A stretch of DNA of 64,000 nt from Epiperipatus broadwayi (Eukaryota > Onychophora > Udeonychophora > Euonychophora > Peripatidae), in NCBI GenBank assembly GCA_028023455.1, contig JAQFVV010000071.1, positions 5,908,650 through 5,972,649 on the forward strand, in the 5' to 3' direction. This document shows, in pieces, positions 45,301 through 58,309 of this stretch; position 1 is the first letter of the stretch, and each line of letters opens with the position of its first letter. The notes beneath the pieces were generated by a model. The model was given only the letters and a program-made list of their open reading frames with translations. It did no database searches and was not told the DNA's origin. The position numbers and the translations under genes were made by a program.

Positions 45301-46059
45301 TTGACTTTTTAGCATTTTACTGTTAATTTCATCATGCATTTTTTCTCCCGCTCCTTGATTATTGATTTTTATCCGGAAATGAATGCATTCTTTATATAGT
45401 ATGTAATATTTAAAATATATTTTATCTTCTAAGTACATTTAAGATATTAGTATTTTTATTCTGGTCAAACAATACTTTTATCCTAATAATGCGTTTGCGT
45501 GGTAGACTAGAAATAGTAGGTAGAATTTTGATTGCTTAACTTTTAACACTCAAATTCTTAGCTCCAACACTAAGTTAAAAATAGATATTAACTGATTAAT
45601 TTTTAGTTCTATGTTTTTCTGTCTTCAAATAAGTGAGATGATTCCCACAAAAAAGAAAAATGATGATATTCAATAAACTTTATCCTTTTCCTTATTATTA
45701 TATAACACAATAAATAGGGCTGTTCACTATATAGTGGAACATTCTTAAAAATGATGTTAATATAAGTCTTATCAGGGATATTTTAGAATCTTCCTTAATC
45801 TACAGAAGATTCTAAGAGGATTTGTCAAATTTGCATAACCACTAAATTTTATTACTTTAGTATGAGTCCCAATTTAGTTCACTATTTTATTTAAATTTTA
45901 AAAAAGTAATAAACTGACAGTATAAGAATAAAATTTGAAACGTCCCCACATTTCATCAAATATCTGCAAGATTAGTAAGTGATGATTTTATTTTTTATTT
46001 ATCTAACTTCTATTTAAATATTTGAAAACCAGGCAGTCTTCACAAACCTGGGGCTTAAT
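45301..46059. other. AT-rich spacer
   Basis: Nothing recognised. Confidence 0.35.
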
Positions 46060-46580
46060 TGTAAATATAGAGATTTGAACTCAGACATTCAAACATGCTT
46101 CAACTATCCGCACTATCTCATAGAACTGATACACATAACCACACACATGTAGAAAAGATAAATAATCACAGATATACGTTTTTGCATGCTAAACCAGCAC
46201 TCACCAGTTGGTCCAAATTATCATCTCTTACACATATATATAATCAGTGCTCAGTTTATATTCAGATAGCAGCAAATCTTTACACTTTAATGGACAGGCT
46301 TCAATCTACTCCAAGCTCCAACTTTTCAACCATCCATATTTACACATAAAGTATTTAAATGTATAAGGTCCTATACATGAGAGGTCAGAGTGATTTGAGG
46401 TCAACCTGGGCATGCCAATAACACTAGTATCAGCATGGGATTTGGGCTTTCCATCATCAGATTTTCAATGATGTGGATGGCTGAAAAGTTGGAGGTTGGA
46501 GTAGATTGAAGCCCATCCATTAAAGTGTGAAGATTTGCTATCTTAATATAAACTGAGCACTGATTATATATATATATATT
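46060..46580. mobile_element. Hammerhead family D palindromic element
   Basis: 46060-46335 is a minus-strand family D unit (ribozyme CTGGTGA at 46207-46201, A6 lost, inactive). 46455-46580 is the reverse complement of 46235-46345 (GGATGGCTGAAAAGTTGGAG; GATTTGCTATCTTAATATAA), ending in a TA run. Same organisation as the family A palindromes. Confidence 0.78.
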
Positions 46581-49500
46581 CTAACCTCGTTCTCATACAT
46601 CTTCACTTCCAGATAATATATGGTATAAAATAAAACGGTTTCTAGCTCAGTTAATAATTAATAAATAAAATATTCAGCATTAAAATTAAAATGTTTCACT
46701 AGCTCAAATTTAAAATACGAATAAGGTTCAGTTTATAAAAATAAATTAAATAAATATTTAATATTTTCATGAGACTTGAAGTGAAAATACAGGTGACAAG
46801 ATAGATTACATTGAGCCAATATCCCACAGGATACTACCTTAATGGCATAAGAACACTATCCCCCCTTATTACTATTTCAAATAACAAACTCATAGTATTC
46901 TTATGACTTTAATGACTTCTACTCACTAAGATTAAACTAATAATTAAATCTTAATCTTCTATTTAATAATAATCTAGCTTAAATAAAATAATCTCACGTT
47001 CATAAAGTTTATTCTAAGTTAATTTAAAAATACGGTAGTAAAATATGAGAAGGGAATTTTATGTCATAATCTACTACACTTAAACTAATAATAATAAATA
47101 ATAATAATAATATTCTTCATTGTTTAATTACTACTGGATATCTTTTCTTTTTACTATAATTTTATTACCATAATAAAATAATGAAATAATTTTATATAAT
47201 CTTTTATCTTCATGAATATAATAAATACGTGGTAGCATTTTAATAATCTGATAAACAAAATATGTGTGGCAACTGATAGCATATAATTTAATATAATATT
47301 GTGATAACTGATTTATGACCAATAAAATAATGTAAGATTATGATTATTTAATTATAATGAATACCAATAAAATATTTAAAATTCTTAAAATAATTCTCTA
47401 TTTATCTTTTGTGCAAAATTATATATTTGTTTCAATTATTATGCATATATCATGTTTTCATGCAGCGATGTGGAGAAATAAATAACTCGGACACAAAATT
47501 TTTAAAATAACAAAATTTAACAAAGTTTATTACTAACAACAAATAAATAAACAATTTATTTACACTATTTACAGTGGATATCCTTAACTTTTTTACTTTA
47601 CAGTTTGATCTACCGAGTTATAAAAATAATAATTTATATTTCAATTATATCTTTATTTAGATTTAGGACAAAATTTTAAAAAATGTTACTATTTGGTTTC
47701 TCATTATGATTAACTTATTACAAATATATTTATCTACTTTATTAGCAATAGCATTTTATCCTTAATATTATTAAACTATCTTATTTTAAAAAATTCATAC
47801 TTAGAAAAACATTCTATAGAAAACAAAATTTTATAATGAGTATGGACTTCTCAAAATATTTAAAAATTTCATCTTGCAAAGTCAAAGATGTTACACAAAA
47901 TATTATCCAAAATTCATTACTAGATTTTAGTATTTATCACACAATGTTTACTAATCATAATATATTCTTCTTTAAGCCTTACTTTAGTATGATATAAGTG
48001 TAATAATTAATATAATTCTGTTACTCAATAAACAAAAAATATACTATGCATATTGTTTACATAATTTACTTTGTACTATTGTATTTTAAAAATTATGCAA
48101 TACTTATTTTTTTCTCTTAAAAAAAAATAATACTAAAGCATTTAAAATTATTATCACTTTAAAGAAAATATCTTTGTTTAGATACCTTATTTTAAAAAAA
48201 TTTATATTTCATTTTCGAAATAAAATTCAAAATATATTCTATGATTCTTTCTTTCCTTAGGATACTTTGGATCTTCAATTTTAAGTTATAACATCATATT
48301 CCTTCTAAGCAAATAAACCAATCTTATACAAAACGATAGCATAACCTAAGTTCTAAATTATTTATCATTTCTCTTAAACATATCTTACTGAACGATGCAG
48401 TTACATGAAATAAAGATAGCGAAAACAGATGCATAGGATTAAGGAAGAAATCTAGAGTATTACTCTTAACATATCTCAAAATCATGGCACAGTGCGAAGA
48501 GGTATGATATTTACCTGCCTAATATCCTCTAGTACCGGGACGATGTTAAAGCTATTTCTTCAGCTTTATTAGAACATCAAATATTTAAAGACATATAAAC
48601 ACTGTCCAAATAAAATGTGTATCAGTCATAGGGCTTTGTTAACTATGCTGATATTCACATAAAGACTAAATATTATTTCCATTCCTTATAACATCCTATT
48701 TCTTAAAACATCATCTTGGTTTCCTGTTCACTAAGTACTTCCAAGCCACTATCTCAACATTATTTCTCAAGATTTTCCACATCTTACATCGATAAATAAC
48801 TATCTGCATTTACAAAAACAATAAATAAAATTCAGTAATAGTTAAACAATCTAGCTGTTCCACAAGAAAAGTCTGCTTACTTTATTATTCTATATGTCTA
48901 ATCATATACAATCTACTTAGACAATATTTGAATATCCCATAACATGAAAATTTTAAAAGAATCACATAATTATTTGTTATATTGGATTATATCACTAATA
49001 AAAAAAAAATAATCGTCGTATGCATATTTCCAAATCAATCCTATCTCATAATGTTTTTTAAAATGTTGTATGAAATGCAGTACATATAAGTAAAAAAACT
49101 TTTACACTTCATTCTTCCAATTTATGGATGATCTAAAGAAAACAAAAGAAAATATACACTATAAATTATCAATAGTTATTATTATTACCAATAACCTTTA
49201 TCTAATCATCGTGTTCAGTAGGCTTCCTTTATCCACTTGAGCATTGCAGATATAAGAAAAATTCACACCCATACACTTTATATTAAAATATTTTTAGCTA
49301 AATTATTAGATTGTTATATTATAAAATTTTAATATTAAATAAAATAATTATTAATCCATTTAGTAAAATTTATAGAAAATAATCCTTAGTTTTAGTATTT
49401 AGGATGATAATTATTAAATCATAATATTAATTAATCCCGTGAAGCTTCTTAATCTTCTCTACTAATGTTCTCTGCATATCCGATGCATCAATCCATCTAA

Positions 49501-51369
49501 TTTAACTTTAAAATATTCGATAAACTTTTAAGTACTATTTGTATTTCCACGGATCCATCTTTTATTCAACTATGTGTTCACTTTTTTATATATGTTTCCT
49601 TCTTGATACATTTAAACTTTCATTTGGTATTTTTATAAATCTCTTTTAAAATAAAAAAAAACTTCAAGTACTTTTAAACAAATCTTTTCTAAATACATTT
49701 TAAATAATTCGAAGAACGGATATTTTAATATCAAAACACTTCTGTGACATATTTTCCTGGGTTCCTTCTTTAATTATTGAAAATATTTTTTAAAAAATGT
49801 TACCTTCAGAAAGGATATAACATTTTACTCCTTTGAATATCATATTATATAAATGATTTATAAGATATATTTGTCTTATTACTACTTTTAAAAAAATAAA
49901 TCTTGGATAAGCTTATAAATAATAATGTGACTCCAATTTTTTTCATTAGACTTCGTATGATGTCCGAGCTGTGGTTTTTTATGTACCAAAACAGTTCTTC
50001 GGTGAAATATTAATAAAGCTGTATCAATAAATATTCCAAACATTTTTACAGTATTACAATTTATATCCATTTTATTCCACAGTATATCCATTTTTTATTG
50101 CGAAGTTTAGGTTAAATTTTTAGATAAAATACGACTGGTAAGTACTTTAAAAATTAGAAAATCATTTACACGAAGTTTCTAAATTATTATATTTTAAAAC
50201 TCTCTTTTGCAAAAATACTTTTAAAAATTATCAATTAATTTTTTGCAGATAAAGTTATAAGAAAGTACTAAAAAAATTGACTAAAATAAAAAATTTTAAA
50301 ATACTATCTTTTTGATAGTTATAATTTACCTTTCTCCGGTTTCAATACATTATTAATCTCCCCTATACCCCCATGCAATTCATATTTATAGTCTGTAAGA
50401 ATACCTATTCCTATTGGTTAATTCTTACTTTAACTTGAGCACAAATTTACATATTTTCAATTTATAGCAGAATTAAATTTCAAAATCAGAAATCGTGATG
50501 TAATGAACCTAAAATATTATTTAAAATACCACTTTTAATTCAATTATAACTTTATTTAAATTATTTTAATCTTTTAAAATAACATTTAATAACTTATTCC
50601 ATTTCTTAATATTCAATTTATCTATTTTTTTTTAAATAAAATATTTAATTTTTATATTATGAATGTATTCGTCTTTATTACATTATTTAAACATGTTATA
50701 CGATAGTTAACTTAATGTTTAATACTATTTACTTTTATGATAGGCAACAATTCCATCCAATTCTATACTGCAATTTCAAAATATTTTAAACTTTATTATT
50801 AACTCAAACAAGCGTGTGTGAGAATGTATGTAATATACAAGTCACATGATTAATAACTTTGACAGACGATTTTTAATCTATTTCTCTGCCTAGATTTATA
50901 AAATTGCTACACTTATTATATTATATAAAATAATTATAAAAAATTTGGAAGAACAATTTAGAAAATATAGAATTAAATACAATTCTCACCATCATAAAGT
51001 TTATTTTTAAAATATATTATATTAATTTTGACTATTAAATATGATTATAAATTTAAACACTGTATTTATTAACTTATCAGTTTTAAACTATTAAAATCGA
51101 ATTTATTAAATATACTTTTAATTTTTATAGCTGTGTAATTTAATATGGCCAGCTTTTACAACCATATGAAACAATATTTTAAACTTTACATAACTACTTT
51201 TTAAATAATTCGCTATAATTTTATATACCACGTATTTTCTTTAGGCTCAAATTGTACTTTAAAGATAGAATTGACAAACTATAATTAATGTATTAAAAGA
51301 ACATATTCTAAAATTTAAAATTTTTAGTAATTGATTGTTATAAACTATTACTGACCTATAGAAAAAAGC
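46581..51369. other. Long repeat-poor AT-rich stretch
   Basis: About 4.8 kb with no recognised LINE, PLE, SINE, foldback or hammerhead unit, in contrast to the rest of the window. No coding frame over ~65 codons and no domain. Could be an intron, unique intergenic DNA, or a very old element. Confidence 0.45.
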
Positions 51370-51620
51370 ACAATATATATATATATATATGTGGGAGATA
51401 ATAATCTGAACCAACTAATGAGTACTGATTTAGCACAAAATACACCTTGTTGGTGATTATTTATCTTTTCTACATGTGTGTGGTCATGTATATCAATTGT
51501 ATGAGATAGTAAGAATAGTTGAAGGGTGCTTGAAAGGCTGAATTCAAATTCCTTATACTAACTTTTATGTGAATTGTGAAGTTCATTTTTTCCAAAAATA
51601 TATGTATATTTAAATGAAAA
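51370..51620 (+). repeat. Hammerhead family D unit
   Basis: TA run, GTGGGAGATAATAATCTGAA, CCAA, CTAATGA (51415-51421; G5 lost), GTACTGATTTAGCAC, AAAA, TACACC, TTGGTGATTATTTATC. Ribozyme inactive by sequence, fold retained. Confidence 0.72.
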
Positions 51621-53225
51621 AAAAAAAAGAATATTAACTGAAAACTTTAATCATCAAATTTTAAAAATGTATTAGGACTGTTTAGGAAACGTTATTAAAA
51701 TGATATAAAAATTTTAGTGTGAAGAAATGTTCCAAGAAAAATAAACTTTAATTACAATATATTATTAAAGAGCTAATATGGCCAATGATAAAAGAACACA
51801 ATGGGGGGAAATCTCCATATAAGACAATTCATATTGAATGTATGCAGTGTGATCTGGGTGAGCAGGTCTACATTTTGTAGTCACTGCGCATCCGTGCCGA
51901 AAATTAATGTAATTTCATTCAAATTGTCTCATTGTTGTTTTTATAAACTCGTGCACTAAATCTTGTTATTGGGGTATGAATAAAATTAGGGGTTTTTGAA
52001 ACGTAAGATATTTATTTTTTTACTGCAAGAAATCAAAACTAATCATTATTTTTTTATTAGATTATAAAGATTATACACTGATATAAAAATAAGTTTTTAA
52101 TTTAGTATGCAGAATGTATCATAAATGCATATCTAACAGATAGTAAATTAATAACTTTATTTGATGTTTGTGTTTAAGATGCGAGTTTGCAGTAGGATGT
52201 TATGTTCAAGAAGCAAAGAATATACTGTTGAAATGTTGCTATAAACTCCCATTTGTTCTTGTAGAAACCATTAGTCATACAAGGCTGAGAATAAGAAATT
52301 CTGGATTATCAAAGTTTAGCGTGAATTACTTAAAATAAATTAACCTGATGTTAAAATGTTTTCCAAGTTGTTAAATATTCAAAAATATGCATGTATAAGA
52401 AAAATAATGTGTGTGCATGTTTAAATATATAAAAGTTAAATTTATTCTTTTAAAATGTATACTGAAAGCACATAGAATAAAAAATAAATTAATAATTATT
52501 AAAAACTAAATAAAAATATTGTTTATAGATTAAATATTGTCATGGTCAAAGATATAAAATACTATTCAGTTAAATTAGCCCGAGAGATGAAAAACAGATA
52601 CAAATTTAAACATTTATGTTTACTTTTTTATCTATGCTTAGTATAAACCATACACAGGGATTGTAATTTGTCGTTATTTTCTAACTAAACAAATTATATC
52701 TCCTTATTGTACAAATTAGATTATTATTAGTATTAACATTTTTGACTAATTAATGTATTTATTTGTTGTATTAATAACAGGATGTTTTGAATACTTTTAA
52801 CCTTTATAAAATATCAGTTTGAATGATAATGAATAAAAAAAATTAAAAAGAATAAACAGATTAAAAAATAATTAATAATCAGCAGGATAATTTAGATATG
52901 ATAACACTACGTTTTATTTATCTGAATGTTTGTGATGATATTTTAGTCGTAATTATATTGTTGGATTTTTTCCATCATCTAATATTAAGTACTGAATGTC
53001 TTTAGAAAAAATTTAAACTTATATAAACTTTTCACTATACACACGTGGGTATGTAACACAATGTTTTGAGTGGAATTATTCTCATCTCTTCATCCTGGAT
53101 TAACTAATGACAGTATTAATGTGGGAATCGAAGCTGGATCTTTAGTTTGTGAATATTGAATTTAAAATAATGCTCTAATCATCTGAGCGACAAAAGTCAG
53201 TAGGAAATGTCATTTACTTATCTAT
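51621..53225. other. AT-rich spacer
   Basis: Nothing recognised. Around 53055-53200 a line-end phrase (TTGAATTTAAAATAATGCTC, CATCTGAGCGACAAAA) looks tRNA-like but has no second box. Confidence 0.35.
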
Positions 53226-53231
53226 GAAGAT

Positions 53232-53570
53232 CCTTATTAAAGCAGGCAAAACTGTCCATACAGTAGCGCCATTCAGTGCAAATCAGAGTAATCAATGGAT
53301 GCCAGAACGCTTGTGGATAAAATCCCCATCTAGTGCCTACTCATCCAATATCCCCAGACTAGTTTATGGCTTGTGGCCTTCATCAATGAGGAGCCTTGGA
53401 TCTGAGAGCACTGCACCTAGATCTTAGAATCTAATGCAACCCTCCAGCAGTCATCTTTTATCTCTACTTAACTACAAAACTACGAGGATAAAATTGAAAA
53501 CCCAATAATATTTTCAATCTAAACTCATTTAGTCATATAGGACTGAACTCAGTTCAGTATCCTTATCTTT
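53232..53570 (-). repeat. Family A unit, downstream flank of a PLE
   Basis: Minus-strand copy from GCAGGCAAAACTG through a ribozyme region to AACTCAGTTCAGTATCC. The ribozyme is degenerate: TTGATGA (53386-53380) and TAAA for GAAA; CTAGTC kept. It lies directly 3' of the PLE RT remnant on the same strand. Confidence 0.78.
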
Positions 53571-53579
53571 TGGTGAGAG

Positions 53580-55300
53580 CATGATTAATTAGTGGTTTTC
53601 AAAGATTACATAATTATCAAACTAGGATGGTTTATGAGGTTACTTGCCATTTTCAAGTGAACATCTTCTTTGAATTTTTTCTTTGTACTTTCTCCTCAAT
53701 ATAACATTTCTGTCCTCAATTGAAGATATGTTCATTGATACATACATAGTCTGATATATCTATTTTATTATTTCTATTCATCTGTTTGTGCTCATTCAAT
53801 TACTTTTGATATTTCTTTTTCCATTGTCTAGTTAATGTTTTCTTAATGACAGCTGATGAGTTTGTATCTAAGTAGATCTTTTCTTTTTAACAAATCATTG
53901 GTTTCTGAACAAGCATCTTTTGCTCTCCTCCATGGTAATAGCATAACTTCATGTTTTAATATTTTTCATGTGTTTAAATGTATTTTCTAAGAATTTTGCT
54001 CTGTGTGGAGGGGTTTTCTCTAAACTGTAGTTTTGATTGTCTCATGAGAGGTCTTGTCACAAGAACATCTAAGGATGCCAATTTTTGTTCTTGTTCTGGT
54101 TCTATTATAAATTTAATTGAAAGGAATATGTTGGTGACACATATGGGATTAGTGCTTCACCATGTGGCTATACAACAAATTTATCATCAATACATAAAAA
54201 CTTTAAGTGAGTACAGAATAGTATTTATGGCTATAGTATTAAATTCCGTGTAAATGGAGTGATAGCAACTAATCCATAGTCATAACTTGATTTTGTTGAA
54301 AGAATTACCATGTCGTATAGAAATTATGTTGTCATTGTGCAAAAATAATTCCATTATATTAACAATAGAAAGAGTTGTTCTTGTTTGTAAACTAGTATCA
54401 TCCTTTAATATTTTCCTTATAATAAATTATGCTCCATCATAGGATACATTTGTGAATAAACTTTCCAAATCAAAACTCACTAATATGATAGACAGTTCAT
54501 TCAATTTTCATACAAAGTGTTTAAAATTCCTAACAAAGAACTGCATCTCGTATGCCAAGGACTAAGAACTCTGAAAAGAATAACATCTTGACAAGTTTTG
54601 ACAAGACGAATTTCTAGAACTAACAACAAGTTCCAGTGGAACTTTGTCTTTAAAAAATTTAGTTAGACCATAAAGATGAGGAATTTTGTTGAAGTATGAT
54701 ATTATATTACTTTTTTGCTTACTCAGTGAAGTATCTGTGATACTTTCTGAGTAATTTTTGTAAACTTTGTTCCTGTACTTGGTATCAGATTTTTTTTTGT
54801 TATTTTTTTGAACTGGTCTGGTGTGAAGAGCTCTTGTATTTTGCTATCATAATCCTTTTCATCCATACCTTTGTCAGTGAAAAGAATTATCATTATAGAA
54901 AATGTTTGATTTTAGTTTTTGGTATTTCTCAACAATTCTTTTTATTCTTCAATGTAATTCTACTGCTTCTTTTAGAACCAGCTTTTGAGTGACTTCCTCA
55001 ATGGCTGCCATTATAACTAATAAAGGAATATTAGATGGTATTATGGCACAGTTCAATTCTTGTCCAGAGTACAAATTTCAGCATCTGTTAGTGATTAGAA
55101 CTAAGACTTGTAACTGATAAAGATGGTGGGCTGTTTGGTTTAGTATAACTTTCGATATACACATGTAGGTTTACAAGTTTTTTTAATGACCTTCTTTTTA
55201 TTTTTCCATGCAATTTGGAATGTGATCTTTTACTGCTTCAGAAACTTTTGTGAGGTGTTCATTAGTAAAAAATTTTTAAAAAACGTCATTCATATATTAA
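53580..55300 (-). pseudogene. Penelope-like element reverse transcriptase, decayed
   Basis: Minus-strand frames carry PLE RT blocks in order: SYFNKIPHLYGLTKFFKDK and PLELVVSSRN (family LYGLPKIHK...PLRPIVSS) near 54690-54600; FVRNFKHF and IILVSFDLESLFTNVSYDGA (LVSFDVxSLFTNVP) near 54540-54440; then after a corrupted catalytic region, IIEPEQEQKLASLDVLVTR (family FTxExExxxxLxFLDVLV) near 54110-54050. The YVDD box and the C-terminal GIY-YIG are not visible. Length ~1.7 kb. Both ends meet family A sequences. Confidence 0.82.
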
Positions 55301-55304
55301 AGCA

Positions 55305-55605
55305 GGCAAAACTGTCCATACAGTAGTGCCACTCAGTGCAAGCCAGAATAATCAATGGATGCTAGAAGGCTTGTGTATAAAATCTCTATCTAGTTCCTAC
55401 TCATCCAATATTCCCAGACTAGTTTCTAGCTTGTGGCTTTCATCGGTGTGCAGCCTTGGAACGGAGAGTACTGCACAAGCCTTCTGGCATCCATTGATTA
55501 CTCTGGCTTGCACTGAATGGCAATAAGTATAGAGAGTTTTCTCTGTTTTAATAACAGTTATGAGCAAGCATAAGAAATGGTGATAATGTGATGTTTAGTG
55601 GTTTA
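55305..55605. repeat. Family A copy, upstream flank of a PLE (minus then plus)
   Basis: The minus-strand part 55305-55465 has a ribozyme with CCGATGA (55444-55438) and GAAA/CTAGTC. It then switches at about 55468 to the plus-strand end (GCACAAGCCTTCTGGCATCC ... GATGTTTAGTGGTTTAA). Same head-to-head habit as 21.85-22.32 kb. Confidence 0.78.
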
Positions 55606-55619
55606 ATTATTCATGTATA

Positions 55620-55810
55620 CATGATCTGATGCTTTAAATGCATCCATTTTCTCTCTTCTATTACCAATTTGTGCTCTTATCAATTACTTTTCAATGGGAT
55701 AACTGGTCACGTCACTGTATATCCTTCCACATTGGTATTTCATGCATGCAGTTTTGTTTTTTAGTATTTCAAGTTTAGCCTCTGTAGCTTCCTCATTGTG
55801 TGATGTATCA
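55620..55810 (-). pseudogene. PLE GIY-YIG endonuclease N-terminal part
   Basis: Minus-strand reading: MFTDTSHNEEATEAKLEIL, KNKTACMKYQCGRIYSDVTS, then RAQIGNRREKMDAFKASDH. KYQCGRIYSDVTSYPIEK corresponds to YxIPCxCGxVYIGxTxRPIxxR of PLE GIY-YIG domains; the A-x-SDH block follows as in the family. The frame has one stop. Confidence 0.65.
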
Positions 55811-55818
55811 GTGAACAT

Positions 55819-55965
55819 ATGGTTGATTGGGAAAATACAAAAAATATTGGTTTAAGAGAAAAAGTACAAAGAAGAAAATTTAAAGTCACTTTTCACATTA
55901 CAATTGCAAATAACACCACATGTCAACCCAATGTGATAATATATTATGTCTGGAAGCTATTAACC
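55819..55965 (+). pseudogene. PLE GIY-YIG endonuclease C-terminal part, opposite strand
   Basis: VDWENTKNIGL, REKVQRRKFK, FHITIANN, CQPNVIIYY, comparable to the I-x-WE ... RR-x-KEA-x-HI ... N end of GIY-YIG PLE endonucleases and to 28390-28640. It abuts the minus-strand N-terminal part head-to-head. Confidence 0.55.
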
Positions 55966-55974
55966 AATCTTATT

Positions 55975-56110
55975 TTTAAGACACCTGAAGAGAAGAGGAG
56001 AAAAATACTTCTTGAAATGTTGCATTATATACTAACACGTTTGCTGTTACTAACATAAGAATGTATTTGGAAAGTTTAAACATGGTTCCCTGTACAATTT
56101 GGCATAGTTG
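55975..56110 (+). repeat. PLE/SINE shared tail
   Basis: CACCTGAAGAGAAGAGGAGAA, CATTATATACTAACACGTTTG, AATGTATTTGGAAAGTTTAAA. The same tail follows the tRNA-like heads at 28.75 and 63.12 kb, and a partial copy is at 59.38 kb. Confidence 0.65.
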
Positions 56111-56399
56111 GTCCAACAGCCAATTTGGATCAAGAGTTCCCAGTATTGATTCAGACGGTCACAGGTATAGCATTTGATCTTCTTTCCTATGACATTCTGA
56201 GAAATAATGTCATATACTTTTTTCAAAAAAATGAGGTTTAAATTTTTTTTGAAGGAATTCATTATTTAATAATAGATAATGGAAATAGTCCAATGTATAT
56301 TTATTAATAACACTACTTTGTTTACATACTTTCTTCAACATTTGTTTTTTTACAAACTACTTTAAAACTTATTCTTCTCTTTTACTTTCATTACATATA

Positions 56400-56640
56400 T
56401 TCATATATATATATTGCTTATAACTTCTTTCATATATACTTCAATACAAACAAATTTTCTTTAAAAAACTTCTTTTATTTTTTCTTACAGTTTTGACTGT
56501 CCATCAGCTTTCATCAGAGATTTGATGGAGATTGCTTGACAGTCGAAACTGTAAGGAAAATAAAGAAGTTTTTTAAGAAAATTTGTTTGCATTGAAATGA
56601 ATATGAAAGAAGTATTATAAGAAATATATATATATACTTT
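56400..56640. mobile_element. Foldback element
   Basis: Arms 56400-56503 and 56540-56633 (AACTTCTTTTATTTTTTCTT, CTTACAGTTTTGACTGTC) are reverse complements. The centre reads CTGATGA on the minus strand (56517-56511) with a CAGTC/GACTG hairpin and GAAACTGTAAG on the plus strand; hammerhead-like but without clear stem III. Confidence 0.78.
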
Positions 56641-56849
56641 AAAACTTTCTATTAACTTTTTTTGCTTTTTTAACCTCTTTTATTTACATTAAAGATATTT
56701 TATTCTGTTTTTTTTCTTTGTGTGTGTTTGTGTTTCATATATTCCATCAATCCAAAAATTTAGATTTTGTTTCTTAATATTATTTTTAATAATTCCATAT
56801 ACATACACATATTTTCTACAATAATCTTGAACTTCTAACAATAGACAAA

Positions 56850-57290
56850 ACTCTTCATACATATTGTGACTCATTGCAAGCCAGAGTAATCAATGGATAT
56901 CAGAAGGCTTATGCATAAAATCCCTTTCTAGTGCCTACTAATTCAATATCCCCAGACTAGTTTCTGGCTTGTGGACTTCATCAGTGAGGAGTCTTAGATC
57001 TGAGAGCATTGCACCTAGATCTTAGGATCTAATGCAACCTTCCAGCAGCCACCTTTTGTCTCTACTTAACTACAAAACTATGAGTCTTAAATTGAAAACC
57101 CTATATTTTTAATCCAAGCTTTTTAGCTTATATAGTCATATAGGTCAAACTCAGTTCAGTACCTATACATTTTGGTGACTTTGCTTCCTTAATAACCATG
57201 GCCACCCCTATCCTATTAGGCAGAATTGGTTGTAAACAAGCATATGAAATGGTGATCATGTGATGTTTATTAGCTTAAAACTTTTAAAAA
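56850..57290 (-). repeat. Family A unit, nearly full length
   Basis: A single minus-strand unit from the CAAAACTCTTCATAC end, through an intact ribozyme core (56955-56984), the CTTAGGATCTAATGCAA block and AACTCAGTTCAG, to GTGATCATGTGATGTTTATTA. Confidence 0.85.
56938..57001 (-). ncRNA. Hammerhead ribozyme, family A, core intact
   Basis: Minus strand: CTGATGA (56984-56978), stem II from AGTCCACAAGCCA, GAAA (56964-56961), palindromic CTAG then TC with cleavage after base 56955. Inner stem I TCCTCA/TGGGGA closes; outer block partly. Confidence 0.72.
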
Positions 57291-57830
57291 TATTGATTTA
57301 AAATATTTTTTATATTTATTATTATAAAATGTTTTCAAGATTGATGTTGATTTATTATAATATTAATTGCACTTTTACTATTAATCAAATCATGGTTTAT
57401 CATTGTTGTATTGTTTTTTGTATCAGTCTCCAGAAAATTACTGGCAACCCCCCCCCCCCAATAAATAGCATGTATTTTGGTACTCATTAAGTTCTTTATT
57501 TGACAGCAAACTAAAATAACTAAAGAGTAGTTATATTTCTACTAAGCAATTATGCTTTATTACTGTTATTGTAGATGGTCATTAGTTTTCATTCTCTTAA
57601 CACAATCACTTGAGCATCTCTATATTTTACTGTTCTATTATACACTTTAATAGTCAAATAATTAAATCCAATAATAATTTTTGAAAATCAAAAACTTATA
57701 AGCAGTGATGATTTTTGTGGATTGAATGTAAAGACAATAAGCATAGATGAAATAATAAATATGGCATACGGTGTTTATAATGTATTTCTAATAAAAAAAT
57801 TAAAACTATCAAAAATGCATGATTACTATT
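57291..57830. other. AT-rich spacer with a C10 tract
   Basis: Nothing recognised; poly-C run at about 57449-57458. Confidence 0.35.
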
Positions 57831-57834
57831 TCTC

Positions 57835-58110
57835 ATGCTTACATATGCTGTTAATAAGACTACCAAACTCCCCATATATATGATGTTTTCATCTTGGGAT
57901 CCTATGTTCATAGTTAACCAAAAAGGGAAATGCTAGAGGTTTGCATTTGATCCTGAGATGTAGGTGCAGTACTCTCAAATCCAAGGCTCCTCACTGATGA
58001 AAGCTACAAGCTAGAACCTAGTCTGCAGATGTTAAATTAGTAAGCACAAGATAGGGATTTTATGCACAAACTTACAAAGGCTTGCACCTGGTGGCACTAC
58101 AGGGTGGAGA
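57835..58110 (+). repeat. Family A unit, diverged
   Basis: Plus-strand ribozyme with CTGATGA (57994-58000), stem II AGC-TACAA-GCT, GAAC for GAAA, then CTAGTC. The A15.1 position is lost, so it is likely inactive. Confidence 0.72.
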
Positions 58111-58309
58111 GTTTGATACTCATAATAAAAAAAGTTGTTTAATTTACATCAGGCATGTTTGTTTAACATCAAATAATAACACATTGTTTTAATTTTGCAT
58201 TATTTGCATTTCTTACACTTGAAATCATTCCATAGTCTGTTAAATCAAAAAAATCTAATAATTATTTGCAAATATCTCATAATCATCACTTCTTGCGCTT
58301 CCAGAAGCT

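Noticed and set aside
46095-46349. 84-codon frame similar to one at 41704-41946
   Set aside because: Both are the antisense of family D units including the ribozyme; no codon-like conservation.
53580-55810. PLE with permuted domains (GIY-YIG upstream of RT)
   Set aside because: The endonuclease piece is separated from the RT by a family A copy and is itself part of an inverted junction, so a tandem or separate PLE copy is simpler.
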